A stretch of DNA of 64,000 nucleotides from Lampropedia hyalina DSM 16112 (lineage in GTDB: Bacteria > Pseudomonadota > Gammaproteobacteria > Burkholderiales > Burkholderiaceae_C), in the NCBI RefSeq assembly GCF_900129055.1, contig NZ_FQUZ01000010.1, positions 1 to 64,000 of the forward strand, read 5' to 3'. A program made the translations under genes and the position numbers. A model generated the notes under the pieces. That model saw only the letters and a program-made list of their open reading frames with translations. It made no database searches and had not been told where the DNA came from. Position 1 is the stretch's first letter. Each line of letters opens with the position of its first letter. This document shows, one piece after another, positions 8,415-18,600 of this stretch.

Positions 8415-10194
8415 TTTTGTCGTCTCTCCATAAACGATATGCTGTGTCGCCATTATCTTCGGCCACTTTTTCAAAATACTTCCAGAAATCAGGACTCGTC
8501 TCCATCTCTTCAACCTTGGCCTTGCTCAGGGCCAGAATATCGAAATCGTACTGCATCAACTTTCGATGCAACTCCTGCATCGGCAAATAGATAAAATCCC
8601 GATAACGCCATGGACCAAAATGATCACCATATACAGGCTTTGGCCCATAGAAAATTCCACCCTCTAGGCCCACCTGATAAACCTTCTCCCCAGGAAAATC
8701 CAACTTCAACTTCAGCAACAGCCCAAATCCCATCGCGCGCTGATAAATATAGACATGCCGCTCTTGCACCGTGACAGGCACAGCGGCAAATGTCCTGTAT
8801 GTAATCGGCCAAGCATGCACCATGAATCCCAATGCAGTCACCGCCAACAATGGCGCAGCCATACGATGGGATTCATGCCATATTGAATACACTGCATTTT
8901 TCCACTTCGACGACAAGACAAAAGAGCCGGCATAATACAGAGCAAGTGCCGCAAGAACAGCCAGTACCGGATACTGCGGCAACAGATAACGATCATAGTG
9001 TGAAGTCACCAGCCATACCAGCACGGCATAGATGCTCAAAAGCATCAACCAGCGCACCGCCTTGTCGCGCCATGCAGCGGGAAAAAACAGCAACAACAAT
9101 CCAGCCCACAACACCTTGGGTGGCCAGTTCCTGGCATTTTTCAAATCAAACAACTGATAGTCATAATCGCCCTGATTCCAGTCAAAGTAACCAAAAACTC
9201 CACCTGCCAAGGGATTCACAGGATTGCCCGTGAGCAATCCATTGCGAAGATACCAAAAAATACAGGGTAGCAGAAAGACCAATACAATCTTCATCCATAC
9301 CACAATCCGACGCTCATACCACAGCACGGTCACCATGAAGAATGGCAGATAAGTGAATGCCTGGTACTTGGTTCCTGCCGCCAGCCCCATGAAAAATGCG
9401 GCAACCCCTAGCCAAGGAGATTGAACTTTCTTGTCCTCTTCTCGAATCCATATCATCAAGGAAATCGAGCTGGCAAATATGAATAGTGCGGCGCCTAAAT
9501 CGATATAGGAAGTCTGGAAAAGCCATTGACTGACTGACACCCAAATGGCAGTTGCCAGCACAGCTGGCAATATGCCAAATTTTTTTTCAACCAATCTAAA
9601 AATAAATATCGCAATCAGCCAGCCAGCCAAGGCATGCAGCATATTGGCATTCAGCTCACTGCCTACCGCCATTCCTGCCACATAAAGCAGGTTGAAATTA
9701 TATGGAAAATATGGATAGCGCAACCATTCATTGATCGTTATTTTCTCTGCCTGCACCCACTCCCGAACATGCGGCAGATGGTACATCAAATCATCCCAAT
9801 GAACAGGTGGGTAAAGAGGCAATGCCAGTGTAGGAGCCACCAAAGCAAGGAACAACACACCAACCAACAGACAATACCATATATTTCTTGATTTTTTTTG
9901 CTTGATCTGGCTTACTGTTTTTTCATAAAAATCAATTGATGCAATAACCAATCCTATTATTAACACAATCTGAACTGCACTTCGATTCAAAAATCCAGAC
10001 AGTCCGAGAACCTGCAAGGCGATAATCACCACCCCCATTCCAAGCACGATGCGCAACACAGCCTGCAATACGGCATCTGATAAAACTGGAACCCTGAGTC
10101 CAGCATTCGCAACTTTTCCATATCCATAAAATGAAGCAACAAAAACAAAAAGCGTAAAGTACTGCTCAAAAATAAAACTGATTTTGGCAAACAT
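8398..10194 (-). CDS. Polytopic membrane glycosyltransferase (GT-C, PMT-like)
   Basis: This 598-residue protein has about 11-12 hydrophobic helices up to residue ~440, then a soluble C-terminal region. The first loop contains PVHWDDLMYHLPHVREW; an acidic residue in this loop is the catalytic base in GT-C enzymes. It probably transfers the lipid-linked sugar made by the downstream GT2/GtrA pair to a surface glycan. The DNA is clearly more AT-rich than its neighbours (runs such as 9880-9960), which suggests horizontal origin. The ATG at 10194 is preferred to a TTG at 10209; neither has a strong Shine-Dalgarno. Confidence 0.75.
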   Translation of the reverse strand: MFAKISFIFEQYFTLFVFVASFYGYGKVANAGLRVPVLSDAVLQAVLRIVLGMGVVIIALQVLGLSGFLNRSAVQIVLIIGLVIASIDFYEKTVSQIKQKKSRNIWYCLLVGVLFLALVAPTLALPLYPPVHWDDLMYHLPHVREWVQAEKITINEWLRYPYFPYNFNLLYVAGMAVGSELNANMLHALAGWLIAIFIFRLVEKKFGILPAVLATAIWVSVSQWLFQTSYIDLGAALFIFASSISLMIWIREEDKKVQSPWLGVAAFFMGLAAGTKYQAFTYLPFFMVTVLWYERRIVVWMKIVLVFLLPCIFWYLRNGLLTGNPVNPLAGGVFGYFDWNQGDYDYQLFDLKNARNWPPKVLWAGLLLLFFPAAWRDKAVRWLMLLSIYAVLVWLVTSHYDRYLLPQYPVLAVLAALALYYAGSFVLSSKWKNAVYSIWHESHRMAAPLLAVTALGFMVHAWPITYRTFAAVPVTVQERHVYIYQRAMGFGLLLKLKLDFPGEKVYQVGLEGGIFYGPKPVYGDHFGPWRYRDFIYLPMQELHRKLMQYDFDILALSKAKVEEMETSPDFWKYFEKVAEDNGDTAYRLWRDDKNEYSE

Positions 10195-10366
10195 AGATTG
10201 ACTTTGCAAACAGACACACTGTTTTTACGGATTTTTCCCCATGCTGTTTTCTTCCGGGCCACCCATCGGCCCCATGGCTTTCACCCAACAGAATTCATGC
10301 TGCAAAAAGCACTGACTTTACCATTTGTATCTTCATCTGGATGACAAGCAGCCGAAATTTTGCATC

Positions 10367-10394
10367 CAAAAAAAATGTCCACCGAAGTGGACAT
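10367..10394 (-). terminator. Intrinsic terminator after the exported rhodanese gene
   Basis: On the minus strand ATGTCCAC and GTGGACAT pair around a TTCG tetraloop (10375-10394), followed by a run of eight T (10367-10374). It lies about 65 bases after the stop of the sulfurtransferase gene. Confidence 0.9.
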
Positions 10395-10457
10395 GAAAAC
10401 ACCTTGCTCAAAAAATGTACAGGAAGCGACCTCTGCGGGCCTTTTCGATTGGCTGGT

Positions 10458-11429
10458 TTACTTGGCCGCCCAGACCGTGCCGCTGGGGTTGGCAACCGGA
10501 ACACCGACAGCGTTGCCGTATTCCGTCCAGGAACCATCGTAGTTGATGACCTCATAGCCCAGAATTTTGTTCAATGCAAACCAGGTGTGGCTGGAGCGTT
10601 CGCCAATGCGGCAGTAGGTGATGATGGGTTTGGAGCCATCCAGCCCCACGGCACCATAGACTTTCTTCAGGTCTTCAGCCGACTTGAAGGTACCATCGGG
10701 ATTGACGGCCTGCCCCCAGGGCACGTTCACGGCTCCGGGAATGTGCCCGGCCCGCACCGCCAGTTCAATCACCCCGGAAGGCGCGAAAATCTTGCCGGAA
10801 AACTCATCGGGAGAGCGAATATCCAGCAGCTTGGCCTCGCTCTTGCCTTCGGCTACGGCGAGTGCATCGCCCAGACGGGCACGCAGATTCTCATTGACCT
10901 TGGAGACCGTGTATTGGGTCTTGCCGTATTCCGGTACGCGGTTGTTCAGTGGCCGGTTTTCGGCTTCCCATTTGACACGGCCCCCATCGAGCAGCTTCAC
11001 ATTCTGGACGTTGTAGATGTCGAATACCCAGGCTCCCCAGGCCGCAAACCAGTTGTTGGTGTCGCCATAAAGCACCACGGTGGTGTTGTCATCCACGCCC
11101 GCCGTGGAAAGCAGTTTCTCGAAATTTTCCTTGCTGACGATGTCCCGGCGCACCGTATCGTTCAGGTCGGTGTGCCAGGAAAAATTGACGGCTCCCGGAA
11201 TATGCCCACGCTCATAGACACCCGGATTGACACTGACCTCAATCACGCGGATGTTCTTCTGGTTCAGGTTGTCGGCCAGCCATTCGGTGGACACCAGTGC
11301 TCCATCTGGAACAGCGGTCGCGGCCATGGCCACTGTGGCCCACACGGTGCCCACGCCCACCACGCTCGTGCGTACCAGTGCGCGAATGGTTGCTGGAGAA
11401 AAAATAGGTTTTTTTGTCGCTGTGGTCAT
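10458..11429 (-). CDS. Exported thiosulfate/3-mercaptopyruvate sulfurtransferase (two rhodanese domains)
   Basis: This 323-residue protein opens with a signal peptide (KKPIFSPATIRALVRTSV, then WATVAMAAT), so it is probably periplasmic. Two rhodanese domains follow. The first (about 45-160) has DTNNWFAAWGAW where the catalytic loop would be and lacks Cys. The second (about 185-315) carries the active loop TYCRIGERSSHTW with the catalytic Cys. It moves sulfane sulfur from thiosulfate or mercaptopyruvate to thiophilic acceptors. The start at 11429 is chosen for the signal peptide; earlier starts at 11492 and 11561 add a Cys-rich stretch unlike the family. A clear terminator follows. Confidence 0.88.
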   Translation of the reverse strand: MTTATKKPIFSPATIRALVRTSVVGVGTVWATVAMAATAVPDGALVSTEWLADNLNQKNIRVIEVSVNPGVYERGHIPGAVNFSWHTDLNDTVRRDIVSKENFEKLLSTAGVDDNTTVVLYGDTNNWFAAWGAWVFDIYNVQNVKLLDGGRVKWEAENRPLNNRVPEYGKTQYTVSKVNENLRARLGDALAVAEGKSEAKLLDIRSPDEFSGKIFAPSGVIELAVRAGHIPGAVNVPWGQAVNPDGTFKSAEDLKKVYGAVGLDGSKPIITYCRIGERSSHTWFALNKILGYEVINYDGSWTEYGNAVGVPVANPSGTVWAAK

Positions 11430-11666
11430 GAGACTGCCCCGTACCGATAAGAAGGTGTTCCAGAACGGCTGTTTTCTCGAAAGAACTGCCATGCTTGTGC
11501 TCTTGCATTGCGGGCATCGCTGCTGTGCAGTGCATGGTTGGGGACTATAAGCACAATTCATTAATATTTTAAATAATATATTTTTATTTTTTCATATCAA
11601 ATTAAGTATTACCACCCACCATAGGGCATGGATGGGTGGTTGGGTAGCCGCAGAAGGGTCAATGCG

Positions 11667-13148
11667 TCAGAGTTTGACGCGCACCGTATAGTCCAGTTGG
11701 GTGCTTCCATTGGCAGGAACGCGGATTTCCCACTGCGCCAGGTTGGCGGTGGGCTTGGTGGAAGGATGGCTTTCCTTGAGGATGCTCCAGCTTCCCGGCA
11801 CCGGCTCGACGACGTTCACGCTCACTGGCTGATCCTTGGCGTTGCGCAGGTCAATGGTGAAGGAAGCCTCGTATTCATTCTTGCTGATGCGCCGGGTATT
11901 GGTGTGCTTCCAGTTGCCATTGACATCGAAGGCATTGCCCAGCCGCAGGCGCACGTCATCGTTGCGGGCAGTGTGGTCGATGCGGTCTTCTCCCACAAAC
12001 AGGCTGCGTTGGCTGGAATCGTCCTTGTACACCCGCACCACACCCTTGGGCAGCGGCACGCCCAGCTCGCCACCGCTGTTCTTGAATTGCAGGAAGACGC
12101 TGACCTTGCGCTCATCCCCTTTTTCGGGCAGGCTCAGATTGTCGTTGTGCAGCAGGCTCTGGTACCAGTGCTGCGCCCCTTGCAGGCGGTACTCCTTGTC
12201 CACCGGTACCTTGCTGGCATGGAGCAAGGCTACCTGTTTGGTCTGGTTGTTGCGCAAATCGGTGGGGCGACCCAGGGTGTAGAGGTGGTACTCGAACAGT
12301 TCTTCCTGCGCCATCGGGGCTGGAGCGGCCGCCATGGCAACCGACTCCATGGCCCTGAAGCGTTGGCGATTGTCCATTTCCGCCACGCGATTCACATCGC
12401 CGGCCACCAGTTGCAGGCGGGCATTGTCGTAGCTTGCACCACTTTGGTTGGTGAGTGTCACCCATCCCGCCAAGTCCAGGGTTTTCTCATCGGGCGCGAG
12501 AGTGGCCACATAATCGGCCTTCCATGACAGGCCGCCCGTCAGATAGGAAAGGTCTGCCAGACGCTTGCCTGCCTGTGGGGCATGCACATCCACCACGAGC
12601 GTGGGGCGATCGCGCAGATTGCGCGGCAGCGCACCATAGACGATGCGGGCATGCTCCGGCAGACCGGCTTCGACCCGGTCGGCATACTGCAATACCGGCT
12701 CCTGGTTGTTGGCCAGCACGGTGGCGGTTTCGCGGGTTTCCGCGCCAGTCTGGGGGTTGCGCGTCAGGATGGTCACGCTCTGGCCCACATGTTTGTCCAG
12801 CAGTGCCTGTGGGGAAAGCAGATCAAAATCGAAATTCTGTTCCAGCAGGCTCAGGGCACCACCGGAAAGACTGCGCAAGCTGGCGGTTTCGGGGCGAATC
12901 TGCGCCGAGACTTCCCGCAGGGCCACCCGGTTCAACCCCTGTTGCAGCTCCAGTTCGCGCTCTTCGCGCACCAGTGCCAGCGATTCGTTGTAGATGGTCA
13001 CGGATACCGCGCGACGCTGTTCGGCGGTGCTGGTGGTTTCCGCTGGTGCCGCTGTGGCCGCCACACTGGCGGTCAGGGCCGCTGCGGCCCACGCCAGGGC
13101 CGAGGCATGGTGGCGTGCAGGAGAAGAATCAGAGGAAGGTGCGGACAT
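11667..13148 (-). CDS. DUF4139 domain-containing exported protein
   Basis: This 493-residue protein has an N-terminal signal-like segment (ASALAWAAAALTASVAATAAPAE). The mature part starts AVSVTIYNESLALVREER, a pattern of DUF4139 proteins (mucoidy-inhibitor A-like), and the C-terminal half holds LTNQSGASYDNARLQLVAGDVNRV, another family hallmark. The biochemical role of the family is not settled. It is flanked by the exported rhodanese and asd, on the same strand but with gaps of 237 and 117 bp, so it is probably a single-gene unit. Confidence 0.85.
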   Translation of the reverse strand: MSAPSSDSSPARHHASALAWAAAALTASVAATAAPAETTSTAEQRRAVSVTIYNESLALVREERELELQQGLNRVALREVSAQIRPETASLRSLSGGALSLLEQNFDFDLLSPQALLDKHVGQSVTILTRNPQTGAETRETATVLANNQEPVLQYADRVEAGLPEHARIVYGALPRNLRDRPTLVVDVHAPQAGKRLADLSYLTGGLSWKADYVATLAPDEKTLDLAGWVTLTNQSGASYDNARLQLVAGDVNRVAEMDNRQRFRAMESVAMAAAPAPMAQEELFEYHLYTLGRPTDLRNNQTKQVALLHASKVPVDKEYRLQGAQHWYQSLLHNDNLSLPEKGDERKVSVFLQFKNSGGELGVPLPKGVVRVYKDDSSQRSLFVGEDRIDHTARNDDVRLRLGNAFDVNGNWKHTNTRRISKNEYEASFTIDLRNAKDQPVSVNVVEPVPGSWSILKESHPSTKPTANLAQWEIRVPANGSTQLDYTVRVKL

Positions 13149-13265
13149 TCAAAACTCCTTGTAGTGGTCAATCAACCCTGGTCATAGAGGCTGGCGCACC
13201 GATTTGGTTCAACACCCGACGGACATCGGCTTGCCCATTGCGGCAAACCGATGCCATCCTGAAGA

Positions 13266-14393
13266 TCAGTCCACCAGAATCCGCAGCATCCGGCGCAATG
13301 GCTCGGCAGCTCCCCACAGCAGTTGGTCGCCGATGGTGAATGCACCCAGATATTCCGGCCCCATCGCCAGCTTTCGGATGCGCCCAACCGGGATATTCAT
13401 GGTGCCGGTCACGGCCACCGGGGTGAGCTGCTCAATGGTGGCTTCCTTGGTGTTGGGAACGACCTTGGCCCATTCGTTGTCGGCGGCGATCATGCCTTCG
13501 ATCTCATCCAGCGGCACATCCTTCTTGAGCTTGAAGGTCAGTGCCTGGCTGTGGCAGCGCATGGCTCCGACGCGCACACAGAAACCATCGACCGGGATGG
13601 CAGTGGTGCCGAAGCCTTCGCCCTGCCCCAGAATCTTGTTGGTTTCGGCCATGCCTTTCCATTCCTCGCGGCTGACACCATTGCCCAGATCGGAATCGAT
13701 CCAGGGAATCAGCGAGCCACCCAGCGGCACGAGGAAGTTGGCGGTTTCCTGGGCGGACAAGCTGCGTTGCCTGGCGATGACCTGGCGATCGATTTCCAGA
13801 ATCGCGCTTTTCGGGTCGTCCAGCAGGGCCTTGACCTCGGCGTAGAGCGTGCCGTACTGGGTCAGCAGTTCGCGCATGTGCTGCGCACCACCACCAGACG
13901 CTGCCTGATAGGTCTGGGTGCTCATCCATTCGACCAGCCCGGCCTTGTAGAGTGCGCCCACGCCCATCAGCATACAACTGACCGTACAGTTGCCGCCCAC
14001 CCAGGTGTTGCCACCGTGGGCCAAGGCGTTCTGAATGACTGGCAGATTGACGGGGTCGAGCACGATCACGGCATCTTTTTCCATGCGCAGCGACGAAGCG
14101 GCATCGATCCAGTGCCCCTTCCAGCCTGCGGCGCGCAGTTGCGGATAGACCTGCTTGGTGTAGTCGCCACCCTGTGCGGTGATGATGATCTCGCACTGGC
14201 GCAGTGCCTCGATATCGTAGGCATCCTTCAGGACGGTTTCATTCTTCGCATAGGCAGGAGCCTGGCCGCCCGCATTGGAGGTGGAGAAGAATACGGGTTC
14301 GATGACGTCGAAGTCGCCTTCGGCGGCCATGCGGTCGAGCAGCACGGAACCAACCATGCCGCGCCAGCCTACGAGTCCTGTGAGTTTTGTCAT
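13266..14393 (-). CDS. asd: Aspartate-semialdehyde dehydrogenase
   Basis: The enzyme makes aspartate semialdehyde from aspartyl phosphate using NADPH, the branch point to Lys/diaminopimelate, Thr, Ile and Met. The 375-residue protein belongs to the longer proteobacterial type. The NADP loop [13 protein letters not shown] is at about 6-18, and the catalytic Cys lies in [10 protein letters not shown] at about 131-140. An AAGGG Shine-Dalgarno precedes the ATG. Transcription appears to begin about 215 bases upstream near 14608, leaving a long leader with a possible regulatory peptide. Confidence 0.97.
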   Translation of the reverse strand: MTKLTGLVGWRGMVGSVLLDRMAAEGDFDVIEPVFFSTSNAGGQAPAYAKNETVLKDAYDIEALRQCEIIITAQGGDYTKQVYPQLRAAGWKGHWIDAASSLRMEKDAVIVLDPVNLPVIQNALAHGGNTWVGGNCTVSCMLMGVGALYKAGLVEWMSTQTYQAASGGGAQHMRELLTQYGTLYAEVKALLDDPKSAILEIDRQVIARQRSLSAQETANFLVPLGGSLIPWIDSDLGNGVSREEWKGMAETNKILGQGEGFGTTAIPVDGFCVRVGAMRCHSQALTFKLKKDVPLDEIEGMIAADNEWAKVVPNTKEATIEQLTPVAVTGTMNIPVGRIRKLAMGPEYLGAFTIGDQLLWGAAEPLRRMLRILVD

Positions 14394-14620
14394 TTGGGAT
14401 ATGCCCTTTTGAAGTGGAGAAAGTTGCGGAATCTGCGAAACTTTTCCTGCCCCGGCTCGTCTGGCCGGTTTTTCAGGGCACGACGATCCGAGAGCAGGTC
14501 AGCTCTTAATCGTCTTGGTGGTGTTGATGGACGCACCCGAGGACCTCCGGCGGCCATCATCGGCCACAGAGCAGGCGGGAAGGAAGGGGGCGTGGATCAA
14601 CATAACGGTTGGCAAGTATA
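14394..14620 (-). promoter_or_regulatory. asd promoter and possible attenuator leader
   Basis: On the minus strand a near-consensus -10 TATACT (14615-14620) starts a leader of roughly 215 bases before asd. The leader contains a short ORF ending in Thr/Ile/Lys codons and two strong hairpins. The first, 14482-14514, pairs GACGAT with ATCGTC and AGAGC with GCTCT and covers the last codons of the short ORF. The second, 14448-14480, pairs TGCC...CCGGC with GCCGG...GGCA. No U-run follows the second hairpin, so a classical terminator is not proven. The -35 is weak. The rest of the gap up to 14834 holds a TAAAAT -10-like box near 14732 for the plus-strand gene. Confidence 0.45.
14499..14603 (-). CDS. 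Putative asd leader peptide ending in Thr/Ile/Lys codons
   Basis: This 34-codon ORF starts with ATG a few bases after the predicted transcription start and ends SINTTKTIKS-stop. Thr, Ile and Lys are end products of the pathway that asd feeds. The codons ACG ATT AAG AGC TGA form the ascending arm of the hairpin at 14482-14514, as the regulatory codons of known attenuator peptides do. The ATG has almost no leader for a Shine-Dalgarno, and the N-terminal half (MLIHAPFLPACSVADD) looks unremarkable. An overlapping reading frame (14390-14557, basic, ending ATGA with asd) competes. Confidence 0.35.
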   Translation of the reverse strand: MLIHAPFLPACSVADDGRRRSSGASINTTKTIKS

Positions 14621-14834
14621 GCGATTTTGCGCCCTGCTGCACAGGGGGCAGGCGAATTTTCGGGATAACCCGGCATGGCCGTGGCTCTCGCCCTCCCAGA
14701 TGCCCTGCCCCCCGGATAGCAGGGTAAAATCGGCATCGTATCCGGCCAGCGTGGAGACACCTTTTCACCTCTGGCCTCGCCTGTCTGTCAATCCCCCCTG
14801 CACTACCTTGGCAGGGTGTGAAAGTACCCCACCG

Positions 14835-15170
14835 ATGGCCGCTACCCCATCCAATCAAGAAGTCTTCATTCTGGGCAAAACCCAGGAAGGCAAAACATTT
14901 CGCCCCAGCGACTGGTCCGAACGTCTGGCGGGTGTCATGAGCAGCTTTCGGCCTGGCGGCAGCGGGGGCCACCGATTGGGAGCGCATCTGTCCTATTCGC
15001 CCTGGTGCGTGCCCACGGTGATCGATGGAGTGAAATGCGTGGTGGTCAATACAGCCCTGCGCGAACACGAGCCAATGGCCTGGGCCTTCGTGATGGACTT
15101 CGCCAGAGACAACCACCTGCAAACCGTGGAAGCCTGCCTGATTCCCGACCCCCCCCCCGCAAGGGCTTGA
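14835..15170 (+). CDS. DUF3579 domain-containing protein
   Basis: This 111-residue soluble protein contains the DUF3579 pattern EVFILGKTQEGKTFRPSDW, AGVMSSFRPGG, LSYSPWCVPTVIDGVKCVVV and PMAWAFVMDFARDN. The family is largely confined to betaproteobacteria and its function is unknown. It ends two bases before the start of the thioredoxin-like gene, so the two are probably co-transcribed. The ATG at 14835 is chosen because similarity starts just after it; the longer frame from 14700 is unlike the family. Confidence 0.85.
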   Translation: MAATPSNQEVFILGKTQEGKTFRPSDWSERLAGVMSSFRPGGSGGHRLGAHLSYSPWCVPTVIDGVKCVVVNTALREHEPMAWAFVMDFARDNHLQTVEACLIPDPPPARA

Positions 15171-15171
15171 C

Positions 15172-15612
15172 ATGTTCCCCGTGCCCTGCGCTGAAACCCT
15201 CACACTCCCTGCATCAGCGCGCCCGCATGGCCTGTGGGTGATCGTGCTGTGCGCCCAGTGGTGCGGGGTGTGCCGGGACTATGAGCCAATGTTCTGGCAA
15301 CTGTCGGCGCAGTTTCCCGGCGTGCATTTCGCCTGGCTGGATGTGGAAGACGATGCCGTTTCTGCCGCACTGGGCGATCAGGAGGTGGAAACTTTCCCGA
15401 CTGTGGCGGCCGGTTTCGCCGGTTCTCCAGAGCCAGACTCTGTCTTGTTCCAGGGCGCGGTGATGCCGCAAATCGGCATTCTGAAACGCATGATTCAGGA
15501 CTGGCTGGAGATGCCAGCCCCTGCGCCCCACTCGCCTGCATGTTCCCACGCTGCCGCCGTGTGGCCAGATTTGCTGGCTCTGGCGCAACAGGCCGACGAC
15601 TCGCCATTCTGA
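15172..15612 (+). CDS. Thioredoxin-like protein with a CGVC site
   Basis: This 146-residue protein has a thioredoxin fold. Strand LWVIVLCAQWCGVCRDYEPM carries the CxxC site (CGVC, about residues 29-32), HFAWLDVEDDA follows, and VETFPTV supplies the cis-proline loop (Phe-Pro). No signal peptide is evident, so it is probably cytoplasmic. The C-terminal part (HSPACSHAAAVW) is outside the usual fold. It follows the DUF3579 gene by one base, and a histidine kinase gene starts 64 bp downstream. Its redox partner is unknown. Confidence 0.82.
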   Translation: MFPVPCAETLTLPASARPHGLWVIVLCAQWCGVCRDYEPMFWQLSAQFPGVHFAWLDVEDDAVSAALGDQEVETFPTVAAGFAGSPEPDSVLFQGAVMPQIGILKRMIQDWLEMPAPAPHSPACSHAAAVWPDLLALAQQADDSPF

Positions 15613-15676
15613 CGCACGGTTGCGCGCTTGCGGCAGTGCCTTGAGGGTATTTCTTTTTGCAAGGAGTGCAATCGCC

Positions 15677-18600
15677 ATGATGTCCGGCTGGGTGGTGCTG
15701 ATTTCTTTGCTGTATGCGGCTATGCTGTTTGCCGTGGCCTGGGTGGGTGATCGCACGTCCATTTATCGCAAGACTCCCTGGCTGCGCACTGTGCTGTACA
15801 GCCTTGCCCTGGCCGTGTATTGCACCTCGTGGACGTTTTACGGCGCGGTGGGCACGGCGGCGCGGTATGGCCTGGGCTACCTGCCGATTTACCTGGGGCC
15901 GCTGCTGCTGATGCTGCTGATGCTGCTGGGCTGGCGCATGTTGCAGCGGCTGGCAGTGGTGGCGCGGGCGCAGAGCACAGTGTCGATTGCCGACTTCATC
16001 GGCTCGCGCTTTGGCCGCTCGCAACGGCTGGCGGCCTGGGTGTCGCTGATCGCATTGGTCGCCGCCGTGCCCTATCTGGCATTGCAGTACAAGGCGGTGG
16101 CCATCAGCCTGGAGATTCTGACCGGCACGGCCACCAGCGCGCATGCCATTCACGACCCGGCCCTGTATGTGGCCGCCATCATGGCCCTGTTTGCCATTCT
16201 GTTCGGCACGCGCCAGGTGGATGCCACCGAGCACCGCCCCGGTCTGATGCTGGCCGTGGCGTTTGAATCGGTCATCAAGCTGCTGGCCCTGGTGGCGGTG
16301 GGGCTGTTTGCCATGCACTGGCTGGGCCAGCAGGGAGTGAACTGGGTGCAGGCATCGGCCACCCTCATCCAGCAGGCCCCACCGGTGGGGTTTGCCGGGC
16401 AGACCGTGCTGGCCTTTGTGGCGATGGTCTGCCTGCCACGGCAGTTCCATGTGGCGATTGTGGAATGCGTCGATGTGGCTGACATCCCGCGCTCACGCTG
16501 GTGGTTCGGCGGTTATCTGGTGGTCGTCAGTGCCATGGTCTTGCCGATTGCCGCTGCCGGGCTGGCCCTGTTCGGCCTGCAAGGCCAGTTCGTTCCCGAC
16601 AGCTTTGTGCTGGCCTTGCCGCTCTCGCAGAACCAGCAGTGGCTGGCTTTGCTGGCCTATATTGGCGGGTTCTCGGCGGCCACCGGCATGGTGATCGTGG
16701 TGAGCGTGGCTTTGTCCAACATGGTCAGCAACGACCTGGTCATGCCCCTGCTGTTGCGCCGCACGGCACTGCGCCACGACGCGCCCGGACACAGCATGGG
16801 CAGCCGCATCGACAGCCTGGGCAATATGGCCTCCACGGTGCTCTGGGTGCGGCGTGTGGCGATTGTGCTGCTGGCCCTGCTGGCCTACAGCTATTCACGC
16901 AACATGGAGTCGAGCACGGAACTGGCCGCGCTGGGGCTGATGTCTTTTGTTGCGGTGGCGCAGTTCGCCCCCGCGCTGCTGGCCGGACTGTACTGGCGCG
17001 GCGTCAGCCGCAAGGGCGTGGAGGCCGGGCTGCTGGCAGGCTTTGCCATCTGGGCCTACACCCTGCTGCTGCCCGAGCTGGCTGCGGCGGGCATCATCGG
17101 TGGCGACTGGGTACAGCGTGGGCTGTTCGGGCAGGCATGGCTGCATCCGCACGCGCTGCTGGGGTTGCAAGGCATGGACCGCCTCAGCCACGGCACGTTC
17201 TGGTCGCTGCTGGTGAACGTCATGACCGTGCTGCTGGTGTCCATCGTGCGTCCCCCCGGCCTGTCCGAACAGTTGCAGGCCGATGCGTTCCTCAACCCTT
17301 CGGCACAACGCCATGCCACGCCCCATGCACCGCCACTGCCCAGCCACCTGCGCGTGGGCGATCTGGAGGCACTGGCTGGCCGCATCATTGGCGAGCGCAC
17401 CGCCCGCAAGGCCTTTGTGGCCCAGGCGCAGAGCGAGCAGCAGCCATTCCGGCCCGATGCGCGCGCCAACGGCTCCTGGATGCACTTCACCGAACTGCTG
17501 CTGGCAGGAGCCGTGGGGGCGGCATCGGCGCGGCTGGTGCTCACCCGCGCCCTGCAAGGCTCCGGCATGGAACTCTCGGCAGTGATGGAGGTGCTGGACA
17601 AGGCCGGCCCCGAGCTGCGCTTCAACCGCGAAATCCTGCTGGCCACCCTGGAAAACATGGATCAGGCCGTCAGCGTGGTCGATGCCGACATGCGGCTGGT
17701 GGCCTGGAATCCGCGCTACCAGCAACTGTTCCAGTATCCAGCGGGCATGCTGTATGTGGGTCGGGCCGTGGAAGAGTTGATTCGCTACAACCTCGAAAGC
17801 GGCCATATCAGCCCGCACATGGCCCCCACCGGCACCGATACGGATGCCAACCCAGCCAACGCCAACCCGCCCCAGCCCGCCGATGTACAGCAGGAAGTCA
17901 CCAAGCGCATCGCTTTCATGAAGGCCGGCTCCGCCTATGTGTACGAGCGCAGCCTGCCCGATGGCCAGGTCATCCAGTTGCGTGGCCACCCCCTGCCCGG
18001 TGGCGGTTACGTCACCAGCTACAGCGACATCACCGCCTTTCGCCGCGCCGAACAGGAACTGCGCGACATCAACGAAACCCTGGAGCAGCGCGTGGCCGAA
18101 CGCACCGCCGAGGCCGAACTGGCGCACGAATCGCGCACACGCTTTCTCACCGCCATCAGCCACGACGTATTGCAACCCGTCCATGCCGCGCGGCTTTTTG
18201 CCTCTGCCCTGTGCGAAAGCCAGCACCCTGCCGAAATGCAGCATCTGGCCGCACGGGTCGATGCCGCACTGCGCTCTGCCGAAGAACTGCTGGATGGCAT
18301 TCTGGACATCTCGCGCCTCAATACCGGCGTGCTCAAGCCCCAGATCAGCACATTCGACATTGCCCCGCTGCTCGCCCAACTCCACCAGCAATACACGCCG
18401 ATGGCCGAGAAACGCGGTCTGGTCATCCGCCTGCACAACCACAGTGTCGGCGTGCGCAGCGATCCCACGCTGTTGCGCCGCGTGCTGCAAAACTTTCTGG
18501 CCAATGCCCTGCGCTACACCCGCAGAGGCCGCATCGTGCTGGCCGCACGGCCACGCGGCAACCAGTTGCTGCTGCAAGTCTGGGACACCGGCTCTGGCAT

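Noticed and set aside
11606-11640. ACCACCCA...TGGGTGGT hairpin as a terminator for the DUF4139 gene
   Set aside because: The stem is good, but on the minus strand it is followed by AATACTTAATTTG without a T-run; on the plus strand no gene ends there.
14448-14480. Hairpin before asd as an intrinsic terminator
   Set aside because: The stem is strong, but GGAAAAG follows, not a T-run; I therefore call only a possible attenuator.
14390-14557. A 55-codon basic ORF that ends ATGA with asd, with GGAGG inside it before a GTG codon
   Set aside because: Its composition (Arg-rich, no pattern) looks like an out-of-frame reading. It is kept as an alternative to the leader peptide, not as a gene.
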